Part shown: positions 8,321-16,979 of the stretch, piece by piece
How the letters are laid out: each line of letters begins with the position of its first letter
How positions within the stretch are numbered: position 1 is the first letter of the stretch
Origin: Pseudoalteromonas galatheae
GTDB taxonomy: Bacteria > Pseudomonadota > Gammaproteobacteria > Enterobacterales > Alteromonadaceae
Direction of reading: 5' to 3'
Assembly (NCBI RefSeq): GCF_005886105.2
Contig: NZ_PNCO02000003.1
Span: 1-51,009 of the forward strand
DNA: 51,009 bases
Made by a program: the position numbers and the translations under genes
The notes under the pieces: model-generated
Told to the model about the DNA's origin: nothing
What the model saw: the letters and a program-made list of their open reading frames with translations, nothing else
Database searches by the model: none

Positions 8321-10141
8321 ATGATGTTGTTAAGTCAACTTAATGCTGCAGCAAGTCCGCTGACACATGAACAACTGCAAAAACTACAAGGCTTAGTTGG
8401 AGAGTTAAATCCAATCCAACAGGCATGGGTGAGTGGCTATTTAGCTGCAACCGCAAATTCAGCTGCATTATCAGGTATTGCTGGGCAAGCAGCAGCGGGC
8501 GCTGACGAGTCTGCACCTCTGACTATTTTATTTGGTTCACAAACTGGTAACGCAAAAGGGGTTGCAAACCAAATTAAAGCTCAGGCGGAAGCGCGTGGCT
8601 TGACAACTAAGTTAGTCAATATGGCTGACTACAAACCTGCCAACCTGAAGAAAGAGAAGTTCTTAGTGATTGCTGTCTCTACTTACGGTGAGGGTGAGCC
8701 ACCAGAAGATGCAGAAGCATTGCATGAATTTTTAGCAGGTAAAAAGGCGCCTAAGTTGGAAGGTGTAAAGCAAGCAGTGATTGGTCTTGGTGATTCAAGT
8801 TATGAATTCTTCTGCCAAACAGCAAAGGATTTTGAAGCGCGCTTGGCTGCGCTTGGCGCTGAAATTGTTGTGCCGCGAGCTGACTTAGATGTGGATTATG
8901 AGGCTGAAGCTGAGGCGTGGATCGCACAGGCGCTAGATGCATTGGAGCCTGCGCTTAAAGCTCAGCAGCAAGCAGGTGGTGGTAAGGTTATCAGCATGCC
9001 GTTTGGTGCGCCTCAGGCCGCAGCGAGCCAATATACAAAGCAAAATCCATTTGCGGCTGAGCTGAGTGTGGTACAAAAGATCACCGGCAGAAACTCAAGC
9101 AAAGATGTGCGTCACATTGAAATTTCCCTTGAAGGTTCCGATATCACTTATCAGCCGGGTGATTCACTTGGCGTGTACTTCTTAAATGACCCACAAGAAG
9201 TGGCAGCGGTGATCGATGTCTTAAAACTCGACAAAGCGCAAACCGTAAAAATAGGTGAACTCACCGTTTCGTTAGAAACAGCATTAATTGAACACCTTGA
9301 GTTAACACAGTCATATCCCGGTTTCGTTGAGAAGTATGCGATTGCAACTGGGAATGAGGAGCTAAGCGCACTTACAAACGATAAAGCGGCATTGCGTGCG
9401 TATATTGAAGAGCGACAAATCTTTGATGTGATTAAGCAAAACCCTGCGAACATTGAGGCGCAAGCGCTAGTTGATTGCTGTCGCAAATTGCAAGCACGCC
9501 TGTACTCTATCGCGTCAAGCCAAGCAGAGGTGGAAGAAGAGGTGCATTTAACCGTAGGGCTAGTTGAATTTGATACCTTTGGTGAAAAACACTTTGGTGG
9601 CTGCTCTGGTTATTTAGCGAATCGAGCTGAAGAAGGCACGAAAGTGAAAGTATTCAGTGAGCACAACGATAACTTTAGATTACCAGCGGACAATGCCACA
9701 CCTGTGATTATGGTTGGCCCAGGTACAGGTATCGCACCGTTCAGAGCCTTTTTGCAAGAGCGTGAGGCGCGTGACGCAGAGGGTGAAAACTGGCTGTTCT
9801 TTGGTAATCCACACTTTACGGAAGATTTCCTTTATCAAGTAGAAATTCAAAAGTATGTAAAGTCGGGTTTATTAACACATGTAGATTTGGCATTTAGCCG
9901 TGATCAGGCAGAAAAGATTTACGTGCAAGATAGACTGCGCGAGAAGGGCGAAGCTGTATTTGCATGGCTTGAAAAGGGCGCCCATTTTTATGTCTGTGGT
10001 GACGCTAGCAGAATGGCCAAAGATGTACACCAAGCACTTATCGACATCATTAAAACCCATGGAGGGAAAGATGATGAACAAGCTGAGCAATATCTTAAAG
10101 CATTGCGTAGCGCAAACCGTTATCAGAAAGACGTTTACTAA
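8321..10141 (+). CDS. cysJ: sulfite reductase [NADPH] flavoprotein alpha subunit
   Basis: This 606-residue protein transfers electrons from NADPH through FAD and FMN to the CysI hemoprotein, which reduces sulfite to sulfide. The flavodoxin domain carries the FMN motif [12 protein letters not shown] (~69-80), with [12 protein letters not shown] and [11 protein letters not shown] further on. It is followed by the FAD-binding connecting domain (RLYSIASSQ) and the NADPH domain ([32 protein letters not shown]). The C-terminal RYQKDVY is the family signature. Length is close to E. coli CysJ (599). It is first in a cysJ-cysI-cysH run, with cysI 44 bases downstream. Two tandem ATGs open the gene; the first is used here. 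Confidence 0.98.
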   Translation: MMLLSQLNAAASPLTHEQLQKLQGLVGELNPIQQAWVSGYLAATANSAALSGIAGQAAAGADESAPLTILFGSQTGNAKGVANQIKAQAEARGLTTKLVNMADYKPANLKKEKFLVIAVSTYGEGEPPEDAEALHEFLAGKKAPKLEGVKQAVIGLGDSSYEFFCQTAKDFEARLAALGAEIVVPRADLDVDYEAEAEAWIAQALDALEPALKAQQQAGGGKVISMPFGAPQAAASQYTKQNPFAAELSVVQKITGRNSSKDVRHIEISLEGSDITYQPGDSLGVYFLNDPQEVAAVIDVLKLDKAQTVKIGELTVSLETALIEHLELTQSYPGFVEKYAIATGNEELSALTNDKAALRAYIEERQIFDVIKQNPANIEAQALVDCCRKLQARLYSIASSQAEVEEEVHLTVGLVEFDTFGEKHFGGCSGYLANRAEEGTKVKVFSEHNDNFRLPADNATPVIMVGPGTGIAPFRAFLQEREARDAEGENWLFFGNPHFTEDFLYQVEIQKYVKSGLLTHVDLAFSRDQAEKIYVQDRLREKGEAVFAWLEKGAHFYVCGDASRMAKDVHQALIDIIKTHGGKDDEQAEQYLKALRSANRYQKDVY

Positions 10142-10185
10142 CGCGTCTTGTTATACCGTCAGCCAATTTTAATGTAGGAAAGACA

Positions 10186-11907
10186 ATGAGCAACTCTGAA
10201 ATCAAACCGAATAGTAAGCTCGATGCAAACGCAAAGTTTTCTGATAATGAGCGTTTGAAGTCACAAAGTGCCCACTTACGTGGCACAATTTCAACGGATC
10301 TGACCGATCAGCTAACCGGTGGCTTTACTGCGGATAACTTCCAATTGATCCGTTTCCACGGTATGTATCAGCAAGACGACCGCGATATCCGCCCTGAGCG
10401 TACTAAGCAACGCCTTGAGCCATTGCATAACGTGATGCTTCGCGCTCGTATGCCTGGCGGTATCATTAAACCACATCAGTGGTTGGCGATTGACGAGTTT
10501 GCAGCGGATAAAACTATGTATGGGAGCATTCGTCTAACAACGCGTCAAACTTTCCAGTTCCACGGTGTATTGAAGCCAAACATCAAAGGGATGCACCAGC
10601 TGCTGAATAGCGTAGGTATTGATTCTATTGCGACGGCAGGTGATGTAAACCGCAACGTGTTATGTACAACTAACCCGGTCGAGTCTGAGTTACACCAAGA
10701 AGCGTACGAGTGGGCGGCTAAAATTTCAGAACACTTGCTACCAAAAACCAAAGCTTACGCTGAGATCTGGTTGAATGGTGAAAAAACGGAAACAACGGCC
10801 GAGCCGATTTTGGGTGATACGTATTTACCACGTAAGTTCAAAACCACGGTAACCATACCACCAAATAACGAGGTAGACGTGCATGCCAATGACCTCAACT
10901 TTGTTGCTATTGCAGATGAGGGCAAGCTAGTTGGCTTTAATGTGCTTGTGGGTGGTGGTTTGGCGATGACCCATGGTGACGTTAATACCTATCCACGCAA
11001 AGCTGATGACCTTGGCTTTATTCCGCTTGAGCACACGCTTGCCGTTGCTGAGCATGTGGTCTCTGTGCAACGTGACTGGGGTAACCGAGTAAACCGTAAA
11101 AATGCAAAAACTAAATATACGCTAGATACATTTGGCACTGAGGCGTTTAAAGCGGAAGTTGAAAACCGTGCCGGTATGAAATTTGAGCCAAGCCGTCCTT
11201 ATGAATTCACCCACCGTGGTGACCGTTTTGGTTGGGTTGAAGGTATTGATGGTAAGCATCACTTAACGGTGTTTATCGAAAATGGCCGTATTTTAGATTT
11301 CCCAGATAAACCGCTAAAAACAGGTTGTCGCAAAATTGCAGAAATCCACAAAGGGGATTTCCGCATGACTGCAAATCAAAATTTAATTATTGCGGGAGTT
11401 GCGGCTGAAGATAAAGCGCAAATCGAACAAATTGCCCGCGAGCATGGTTTGATAGATAACCAGCATTCAGAGCAGCGCAAGAACTCAATGGCATGTGTAT
11501 CGTTACCGACGTGTCCACTTGCGATGGCTGAGGCAGAGCGTTACTTACCTGAGCTTGTGACAAAGGTAGAAGAGTTGCTCGCCAAGCATGAGGTTGCTGA
11601 AGAGAATATTATCCTTCGTGTAGTTGGTTGCCCTAACGGCTGTGGTCGAGCGATGCTAGCTGAGGTTGGATTCGTGGGTAAAGGTCCTGGTAAATACAAT
11701 ATGTATTTAGGTGGTAACCGTGCCGGTACTCGCATTCCTAAGCTGTATTTGGAGAATGTTGGTGAAGACGTCTTCCTGCCAGCGCTAGATGAGTTGATTG
11801 GTCAGTGGGTCAGTGAGCGCAACGAAGACGAATGTTTTGGTGACTATGTCATCCGCAAAGAAATCGTTGCGGAAGTCAAAGTGTCAAAAACTGATTTCCA
11901 CGCTTGA
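10186..11907 (+). CDS. cysI: sulfite reductase [NADPH] hemoprotein beta subunit
   Basis: This 573-residue siroheme and 4Fe-4S enzyme catalyses the six-electron reduction of sulfite to sulfide with CysJ. The cluster cysteines lie in [11 protein letters not shown] and [10 protein letters not shown] near the C-terminus. The siroheme/sulfite-binding arginine- and lysine-rich regions ([26 protein letters not shown]) are intact. Length agrees with E. coli CysI (570). A Shine-Dalgarno (AGGAAAG) precedes the ATG. The siroheme cofactor comes from CysG encoded at 31893-33314. It is most likely cotranscribed with cysJ and cysH. Confidence 0.98.
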   Translation: MSNSEIKPNSKLDANAKFSDNERLKSQSAHLRGTISTDLTDQLTGGFTADNFQLIRFHGMYQQDDRDIRPERTKQRLEPLHNVMLRARMPGGIIKPHQWLAIDEFAADKTMYGSIRLTTRQTFQFHGVLKPNIKGMHQLLNSVGIDSIATAGDVNRNVLCTTNPVESELHQEAYEWAAKISEHLLPKTKAYAEIWLNGEKTETTAEPILGDTYLPRKFKTTVTIPPNNEVDVHANDLNFVAIADEGKLVGFNVLVGGGLAMTHGDVNTYPRKADDLGFIPLEHTLAVAEHVVSVQRDWGNRVNRKNAKTKYTLDTFGTEAFKAEVENRAGMKFEPSRPYEFTHRGDRFGWVEGIDGKHHLTVFIENGRILDFPDKPLKTGCRKIAEIHKGDFRMTANQNLIIAGVAAEDKAQIEQIAREHGLIDNQHSEQRKNSMACVSLPTCPLAMAEAERYLPELVTKVEELLAKHEVAEENIILRVVGCPNGCGRAMLAEVGFVGKGPGKYNMYLGGNRAGTRIPKLYLENVGEDVFLPALDELIGQWVSERNEDECFGDYVIRKEIVAEVKVSKTDFHA

Positions 11908-11945
11908 TTTAGAACGGGCAGCTCTGCTGCCCATTGGATGAGAAA

Positions 11946-12686
11946 ATGAGTGATTTTAAGCAAATATTGACTCTGGACAGTGCAACTCAGCAGATGCTAC
12001 TCGCGGATGCTAATGCCCTGCTGAGTGATAAAACTGCCGAGCAGAGAGTGGCTTGGGCACTGGAAAACTTACCGGATACTCACTTTTTGTCTTCTAGTTT
12101 CGGTATTCAAGCTGCGGTTATGTTACATCTTTTGACCCAGCAGCAGCCTGATATTCCCGTGGTACTTACCGATACAGGTTATTTGTTTCCTGAGACGTAT
12201 CAATTTATTGAATCACTGTCAGAGCGTTTGGCACTCAACCTTAAGGTATATCGAGCTAAACAGAGCCCGGCTTGGCAAGAAGCGGTGTATGGTAAGTTAT
12301 GGGAGCAAGGCGAAGAGGGTATTAAAAAATACAATACACTGAATAAAGTTGAGCCAATGACTCAAGCGTTGCGTGAACTTAGCGCTGGCACTTGGTTCAG
12401 TGGCTTACGTCGTCAACAATCCTCAACACGTGCGGATAAGCCAATCGTTGAGCTCAGCCGCGGCACGGTCAAGTTTTACCCTATTATTGACTGGCATAAT
12501 CGTGATGTGTATCAATATCTTACAAAATTTGATTTACCTTATCACCCGCTCTGGGAACAAGGTTATGTTTCTATGGGGGATGTTCACACCACCCGTAAGC
12601 TTGAGCCCGGCATGACAGAGGAAGAAACACGCTTCTTCGGTTTGAATCGTGAGTGTGGGCTGCATATTGATGGTGATGGTATTTAG
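11946..12686 (+). CDS. cysH: phosphoadenosine phosphosulfate (PAPS) reductase
   Basis: The product (~246 residues, E. coli 244) reduces PAPS to sulfite using thioredoxin. The PP-loop-like region [13 protein letters not shown] (~38-50), the [11 protein letters not shown] substrate-binding segment and the C-terminal catalytic motif ECGLH are present. The extra cysteine pairs of iron-sulfur APS reductases are absent, so it should prefer PAPS, consistent with a cysC gene elsewhere in the window. I chose the ATG at 11946, preceded by GGATGAG, instead of a TTG at 11934. It is the last gene of the cysJIH run, 38 bases after cysI. Confidence 0.96.
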   Translation: MSDFKQILTLDSATQQMLLADANALLSDKTAEQRVAWALENLPDTHFLSSSFGIQAAVMLHLLTQQQPDIPVVLTDTGYLFPETYQFIESLSERLALNLKVYRAKQSPAWQEAVYGKLWEQGEEGIKKYNTLNKVEPMTQALRELSAGTWFSGLRRQQSSTRADKPIVELSRGTVKFYPIIDWHNRDVYQYLTKFDLPYHPLWEQGYVSMGDVHTTRKLEPGMTEEETRFFGLNRECGLHIDGDGI

Positions 12687-12796
12687 ACCCCCAATGTCCA
12701 TTTAGCAGATTTGAGTGTGGCTGGTTTTTTGACTTGGAAATTCCCTGCGATCGGTCATACTTAGTCTATTATTTGTTCAAGGTCTTGGAGGTGGCT

Positions 12797-13552
12797 TTGA
12801 TCTACTTACCCAAGACAAGACTGTTACTTAGTTGTGCTCTGTTTTTTTTCGGGCAGGCTAAAGCAGCAGAAGAGAGCAAAACGTTTATCAATTTTGCAGT
12901 TCAGTATTATCCTCCTTTTATTATTGAGCATGCTCAAGAGCAGGGAGTGCTGATCGATATTTTTGAGCTATTTTCGGCTCAATATCACTACCAACCACAT
13001 TATCTAGTTTATCCAGAAAAGCGTTCTTCCATAGCAATTGAACGAGGGAATGTCGATGTGCGTATGGAGTCTGAGCATTGGTATCGTGGCACAATGCAAA
13101 TGTGTTGGAGTGAGCCAATTTATACGGTTGAAGATGTATTTGTTACACACAAGGAGAGTGGGAAATTTGATATAAATGGCTTAAATGAACGTTTATTTTT
13201 AGGTCGATTTGGCTATACCTACCCTCAGTTAGAGCTGTCTTTTGATAATAACTTGCTGCAGCGCAAAGACTATTACTCAGAATTTGATATCTTGTCCGTG
13301 CTTGCAGGAGGAAGTGACAAAGGTCTCGCTTTCTCTATTGTTGGCGAACCAACACTGCGTTGGTTACAGCTGAAATATCCAGTATTCAAAAGTACGATCA
13401 GCGTGCATGGGGTTTCTGATGTGGCGCCGTTGCAATTGCAGTTTGGTCGCACTCAAAGAGCGAAAAAATTGTGTGATGACTTTAATCACTTTTATACCGA
13501 CTTCAAAAAAACTGAGCAATTTAAGCAGATCCTGTTAAAGTATGGGCTCTAA
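12797..13552 (+). CDS. periplasmic solute-binding protein (family 3-like), orphan
   Basis: The ~251-residue protein has a signal peptide (RLLLSCALFFFGQAKA) and a type II periplasmic binding fold of the amino-acid/family 3 kind: FINFAVQYYPPFIIE at the mature start, then ERGNVDVRMESEHWY, and a C-terminal lobe ending in FKQILLKYGL. A TTG at 12797 has an excellent GGAGG five bases upstream and gives a clean signal peptide; upstream in-frame starts would add ~21 unlikely residues. No ABC permease or ATPase is adjacent, so it may be a sensor accessory or a non-transport binding protein, as is frequent in this bacterial group. The ligand is unknown. Confidence 0.8.
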   Translation: MIYLPKTRLLLSCALFFFGQAKAAEESKTFINFAVQYYPPFIIEHAQEQGVLIDIFELFSAQYHYQPHYLVYPEKRSSIAIERGNVDVRMESEHWYRGTMQMCWSEPIYTVEDVFVTHKESGKFDINGLNERLFLGRFGYTYPQLELSFDNNLLQRKDYYSEFDILSVLAGGSDKGLAFSIVGEPTLRWLQLKYPVFKSTISVHGVSDVAPLQLQFGRTQRAKKLCDDFNHFYTDFKKTEQFKQILLKYGL

Positions 13553-13565
13553 GGAAAGTCAGAGT

Positions 13566-14105
13566 ATGAAGATGAAAGCCGCAAGTTACTTGATGATTAT
13601 GATAATGCTGGTGGCGTTAGCCAGTTTATTTGTATTGAAGCGCCCTGATGGAAAACCATGGTTAAGTGTAAATTCGTTGACCAACAAGGTTGAGCAGCAG
13701 GTAACAGAATTAACCTATCAAGGTGTGACAGCGCTTGAGAAAGTGAAGACACACACTAAGGAACTAGTGAGTGACGACACTCAACAGCCCACACCTTTGC
13801 TACAAGTGTATCGTTGGCAGGATGCCAAAGGACAATGGCATTACTCAGATAAACCCAGCCCAAACGGCGAGTCGCAGCATTACCAATTAGACGAACGTAA
13901 AATTACCGTGGTAGCAGCCGAAGACACTAGCATTTTGAATAAACAACCAGAGCAAGTCGCAAGTAAAGAAACCGCTTCGGCATTACCAACGGCATTAAAT
14001 CCAAAAGCGGTAAAGCAGGTGATGGAAGATGCGAAAAACGTCCAACAGCTAATGAATGATAGAAAGAAACAGCTTGAAAAGGCGCTGGAGGAAAACCAGC
14101 GCTAA
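13566..14105 (+). CDS. DUF4124 domain-containing membrane-anchored protein
   Basis: This protein has about 179 residues. One N-terminal transmembrane segment (YLMIMIMLVALASLFVL) is followed by a periplasmic part. The central segment LQVYRWQDAKGQWHYSDKP is a clear DUF4124 motif. The C-terminus is a charged helix (VKQVMEDAKNVQQLMNDR) that may be a coiled coil. I prefer the ATG at 13566 (AGGA ten bases upstream) over the ATG at 13542, which overlaps the preceding gene. It may be cotranscribed with the binding protein before it. Its stop codon overlaps that of the convergent flavoprotein gene. The function of DUF4124 proteins is not established. Confidence 0.8.
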   Translation: MKMKAASYLMIMIMLVALASLFVLKRPDGKPWLSVNSLTNKVEQQVTELTYQGVTALEKVKTHTKELVSDDTQQPTPLLQVYRWQDAKGQWHYSDKPSPNGESQHYQLDERKITVVAAEDTSILNKQPEQVASKETASALPTALNPKAVKQVMEDAKNVQQLMNDRKKQLEKALEENQR

Positions 14106-15187
14106 AGTCGTTGTTCAATATATTCTGCAATGGCGAGACTCGCAGTCAATCCTGGTGACTCAATTGCCATTAAGTTAACAAAGCCTGATATTCCATGTGC
14201 TGCCTCGAACTGAATTACAAAGTCACTTTGCTTTTCTTTGCTTAACTTGGGTCTTATTCCAGTGTAATCCGCTGTTAGTCTGCTCTCATCCAGAGTTGGC
14301 CAGTATCGTTTTATTGCGGCGACAAAGCGCGCTTTTTCGGAATCATCAAATTGGTAATCAATGTTTTCAATATAGTCGGTATCAGGACCAAACTTAAGTT
14401 GCCCAGCTAAATCTAATGTCGCGTGTACGCCCAATCCATGCGTGTTAGGTAGAGGATAGATGAGCTGTTGAAAAGGGTGCTTGCCCTGATAGCGATAGTA
14501 ACGGCCACGACAATAATAGGCGAAGGCTTTGTCGCTATCACCGGTAACTTTATTGAATACATCTGGCGCGTTCAGTCCGGCGCTGTTTATCAGCTGGCTG
14601 CAGCCCATTTCGAACAGCTCGCCATTGCAGCGCATCGCAACAATAAAATCACTGTCTAATTGCTGTGCGTGAATAAACTCACTTTGCGTTGCGACAATCC
14701 CCCCATTACTTTCAATCTCAGCGATGAGTGACAACATAAATTGGTGACTATCTAAAATACCGGTGGAGGGGGAGAATAGTGCGCTATGTATTTTCAAATA
14801 GCTAAGCTGTTGCTTGATTAGTTTGGATGAAGCAAAGTCAATGTCTGTGACAGAGTTAGTATGGGCACGAGTCTTAATTTTTTCTAGGCTTTGCGCTTCC
14901 TCGTCGTTTGTCGCGACAATGAATTTTCCGAGTCGCTGATAGGGAATGTTTAGCTGCTCACAGTGTGTATAAAGAAGCGCTTTCCCTCTAACGCATAGCT
15001 GGTGTTTTAAACTACCATGGGGGTAGTAAATGCCTGCGTGGATCACTTCACTATTTCGGCTACTCGTATGCTCACCAACGCGAGATTCTTTATCTATAAC
15101 AATAACGCTGCGGCTATGGCTGAGCTTTGCCGCTATTGCTAAACCTACAACGCCAGCGCCAATAATTAGGGTGTCGACCTTTTCCAC
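14102..15187 (-). CDS. FAD-dependent oxidoreductase, L-2-hydroxyglutarate oxidase-like
   Basis: The ~361-residue protein starts with a Rossmann dinucleotide motif (TLIIGAGVVGLAIAAKLS). Typical L2HGDH/DAO family segments follow: SSRNSEVIHAGIYYPHGSLK, RGRYYR and, near the end, GIRPKLS and HGISGFVNLMAIESPGLT. It probably oxidises a 2-hydroxy acid such as L-2-hydroxyglutarate; it is shorter than E. coli LhgO (422), so the exact substrate is open. The GTG at 15187 gives VEKVDTLIIG and has AAAGG about ten bases upstream; a more distal ATG at 15247 would add 20 residues not expected in the family. Its stop overlaps that of the convergent DUF4124 gene. Confidence 0.85.
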   Translation of the reverse strand: MEKVDTLIIGAGVVGLAIAAKLSHSRSVIVIDKESRVGEHTSSRNSEVIHAGIYYPHGSLKHQLCVRGKALLYTHCEQLNIPYQRLGKFIVATNDEEAQSLEKIKTRAHTNSVTDIDFASSKLIKQQLSYLKIHSALFSPSTGILDSHQFMLSLIAEIESNGGIVATQSEFIHAQQLDSDFIVAMRCNGELFEMGCSQLINSAGLNAPDVFNKVTGDSDKAFAYYCRGRYYRYQGKHPFQQLIYPLPNTHGLGVHATLDLAGQLKFGPDTDYIENIDYQFDDSEKARFVAAIKRYWPTLDESRLTADYTGIRPKLSKEKQSDFVIQFEAAHGISGFVNLMAIESPGLTASLAIAEYIEQRL

Positions 15188-15258
15188 AAACTGATTACCT
15201 TTATAAACGTAGACGCTCAGGGTGCAGTAAAACCGTCCCAATATCAAGCTGGTATGCG

Positions 15259-15477
15259 CTAATCGCGGCGCTCTCGACGCATCAGCAAAATGGTCAGATA
15301 TATTTTAGTCGGTAAAGAGCAAATGAGACCGAGCGCGACACAGCTCGCACCAATAATAAAACCACTCGGACCAAGATCGTTCAACCAGTCGCTCGTTAAC
15401 ATGGTGTGGCCCGTGAAAATTAAAATTAATCCCACTACGATGAGCGTATGAAGAGGCCAAAGCTTTTGAGTTGACAC
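15259..15477 (-). CDS. small two-helix inner membrane protein
   Basis: This 72-residue protein consists mainly of two hydrophobic helices (LHTLIVVGLILIFTGHTML and FIIGASCVALGLICSLP) and a basic C-terminus (LLMRRERRD), so it should be an inner membrane protein. It starts at a GTG, four bases after a GAGGTGG Shine-Dalgarno that lies within a 13-bp hairpin arm (15482-15521). It sits between the flavoprotein gene and the thioesterase gene on the same strand. I do not recognise a family. Confidence 0.6.
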   Translation of the reverse strand: MSTQKLWPLHTLIVVGLILIFTGHTMLTSDWLNDLGPSGFIIGASCVALGLICSLPTKIYLTILLMRRERRD

Positions 15478-15481
15478 ATTA

Positions 15482-15521
15482 CCACCTCACTATTCTTTGT
15501 GTTGCAATAATAGTGAGGTGG
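15482..15521 (-). promoter_or_regulatory. 13-bp hairpin sequestering a Shine-Dalgarno
   Basis: CCACCTCACTATT (15482-15494) and AATAGTGAGGTGG (15509-15521) are perfectly complementary with a 14-base loop. On the minus strand the arm next to the GTG start at 15477 includes the ribosome binding site GAGGTGG. The structure also lies downstream of the thioesterase gene, so it may be a terminator-like element, a translational switch or both. Confidence 0.55.
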
Positions 15522-15554
15522 GTTTGATTTTTTGTAATTGTGATAGATCAAGTT

Positions 15555-15992
15555 TTAGCGTGATACAACCGCGGCGGTCATTCTGGAAATGCAGCATAGT
15601 TCGTTGCGACTGTTAGTAATACGGATTTCCCACACAGATGAACGTTTTCCTAGGTGTACAGGCTTAGCTACGGCTGTGAGTATTCCTGTTCTTGATGCCT
15701 TTAAGTGATTCGCATTTATTTCTTGCCCTACGCAGTAGAATTGTTTGGTATCTACAACAAAATTTGCTGCGTAGCTTGCAACAGTCTCCGCCAAAGCGAC
15801 GTTTGCGCCGCCATGAACCATACCCATTGGGTTATGATGCTCAGGAATGGCTGGCATAGTGGCAACTAGATAGTCGTCACCCACTTCACTGATTTCTATT
15901 CCTAGCGTCTTCATGAGCGTGCCTTTTCCCGTCGCTCCCTCTTCTAACGATTTACATAGCTCAAGACTAATTGGGTTAAACCATATGGACAT
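15555..15992 (-). CDS. hotdog-fold PaaI-type acyl-CoA thioesterase
   Basis: This 145-residue protein has the PaaI/YdiI-type hotdog motif MGMVHGGANVALAETVAS (~58-75), with the catalytic acidic residue in the following helix (AETV). The segments EINANHLKA and GKRSSVWEIRI are typical of this superfamily. It probably hydrolyses an aromatic or medium-chain acyl-CoA; the nearest E. coli types are YdiI/MenI and EntH, but the substrate cannot be chosen from sequence alone. A strong AAGGAGGA Shine-Dalgarno precedes the ATG. It is divergent from the exported protein gene at 16088. Confidence 0.88.
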   Translation of the reverse strand: MSIWFNPISLELCKSLEEGATGKGTLMKTLGIEISEVGDDYLVATMPAIPEHHNPMGMVHGGANVALAETVASYAANFVVDTKQFYCVGQEINANHLKASRTGILTAVAKPVHLGKRSSVWEIRITNSRNELCCISRMTAAVVSR

Positions 15993-16087
15993 GTTTGTCC
16001 TCCTTTTATATACATATGCTTACACTTTTTTACTATGGCGATTTTTTCTCATCGTTACAATCTTTGCATTATCGAAAAGGGGAAAAC

Positions 16088-16849
16088 ATGAAAGTACTTC
16101 CAATACTTAGCTTGCTACTTTATTCAGGTGTGAGTGCAGCCAATTCACATGAAGTAAGTATCGGTTTTGGTGAATTTTTAGAAATTGAGGACGGATTCTT
16201 AGGAGTTCAGTATAAACATTATCTGACAACTCTGGAAAATAATAGCACACCGTACAGCTTACAGGGATATATACAAAAAAGTGATAACTTCTCTTTTGGC
16301 GGGTTCTCAAATGATGATTGGCAACTGTACCAAGCTGATGCTGAGCTGTTTATCGGGCGGCATTGGCGGGTTGAGGTAGATATAACCCAATTTAGAGATG
16401 ATGAAGCATTTTTCACTTCTACTAAAGACACTATTGCGCTGTTACAAGTTGGTCGTTTTGTGAGCCGTAATATGCAGTTAGGTTTAACATTGATCGGTCA
16501 GCGCTCAGAGTTTGATAGCTTTGGTGTAGATGAACGTAGCACTGAAACAGCACTAGCTCCCTTTTTTAGGTATACCGAGATTGAGGATGGGGTTGGATGG
16601 GATGTGAAAATGCAAAAAGTTGCGGCTGATACGGACTTTTGGCAAGTGCAAGCTGGTTATCACTTTGCCAAAGACTGGCAGGTTGCGGTGTCAGCGAGGC
16701 TGCAAGAAGAAGAGTTTAATGAGTCTATTGTTGAGCTGCAAACAGAGTACTGGTTTAACGCTCATACAGCGTTGCGATTTGGCTTGGGATCGGATCTAAA
16801 CGATGCCGATCTCAACACTGTTACACTTATTTTTACTGGACGGCTTTGA
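16088..16849 (+). CDS. exported, probably outer-membrane beta-barrel protein
   Basis: The 253-residue protein has a short signal peptide (MKVLPILSLLLYSGVSA). The rest alternates short amphipathic strands and turns (YSLQGYIQKSDNFSFGGF, WRVEVDITQF, GWDVKMQKVA, WQVAVSARLQEEEF, AHTALRFGLGSDL), ending TLIFTGRL. The pattern and the terminal hydrophobic strand suggest a small outer membrane barrel. I choose the ATG at 16088, with GGGG five bases upstream; an upstream in-frame start at 15995 would add 31 residues that hide the signal peptide. No family is recognised. Confidence 0.7.
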   Translation: MKVLPILSLLLYSGVSAANSHEVSIGFGEFLEIEDGFLGVQYKHYLTTLENNSTPYSLQGYIQKSDNFSFGGFSNDDWQLYQADAELFIGRHWRVEVDITQFRDDEAFFTSTKDTIALLQVGRFVSRNMQLGLTLIGQRSEFDSFGVDERSTETALAPFFRYTEIEDGVGWDVKMQKVAADTDFWQVQAGYHFAKDWQVAVSARLQEEEFNESIVELQTEYWFNAHTALRFGLGSDLNDADLNTVTLIFTGRL

Positions 16850-16925
16850 TACTTAAGGTTGTACTGCTTCACCGTAACAAGATTGAAAACAGTGAAAAAC
16901 TTTTGTGAGGCTAGAAATAAAAGTA

Positions 16926-16962
16926 GAGCATAGCGCGGACTTTCAACTTCGGCGCTATGCTC
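16926..16962 (-). terminator. acnA terminator
   Basis: GAGCATAGCGC and GCGCTATGCTC (16926-16936 and 16952-16962) form an 11-bp stem with a 15-base loop, 17 bases after the acnA stop. On the minus strand a T-rich tail follows. Confidence 0.7.
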
Positions 16963-16979
16963 CCTTAAATGTTGTTGGG

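Noticed and set aside
9900..10172. 90-residue plus ORF overlapping the end of cysJ
   Set aside because: It lies out of frame in the NADPH-binding domain of cysJ and stops before cysI; no homology is recognised.
10095..10286. Minus-strand ORF across the cysJ-cysI junction
   Set aside because: No ribosome binding site or homology; it covers the translation start of cysI.
15995..16087. Longer N-terminus for the outer-membrane-like protein
   Set aside because: It would put a non-cleavable leader before an evident signal peptide, and the internal ATG has the better ribosome binding site.
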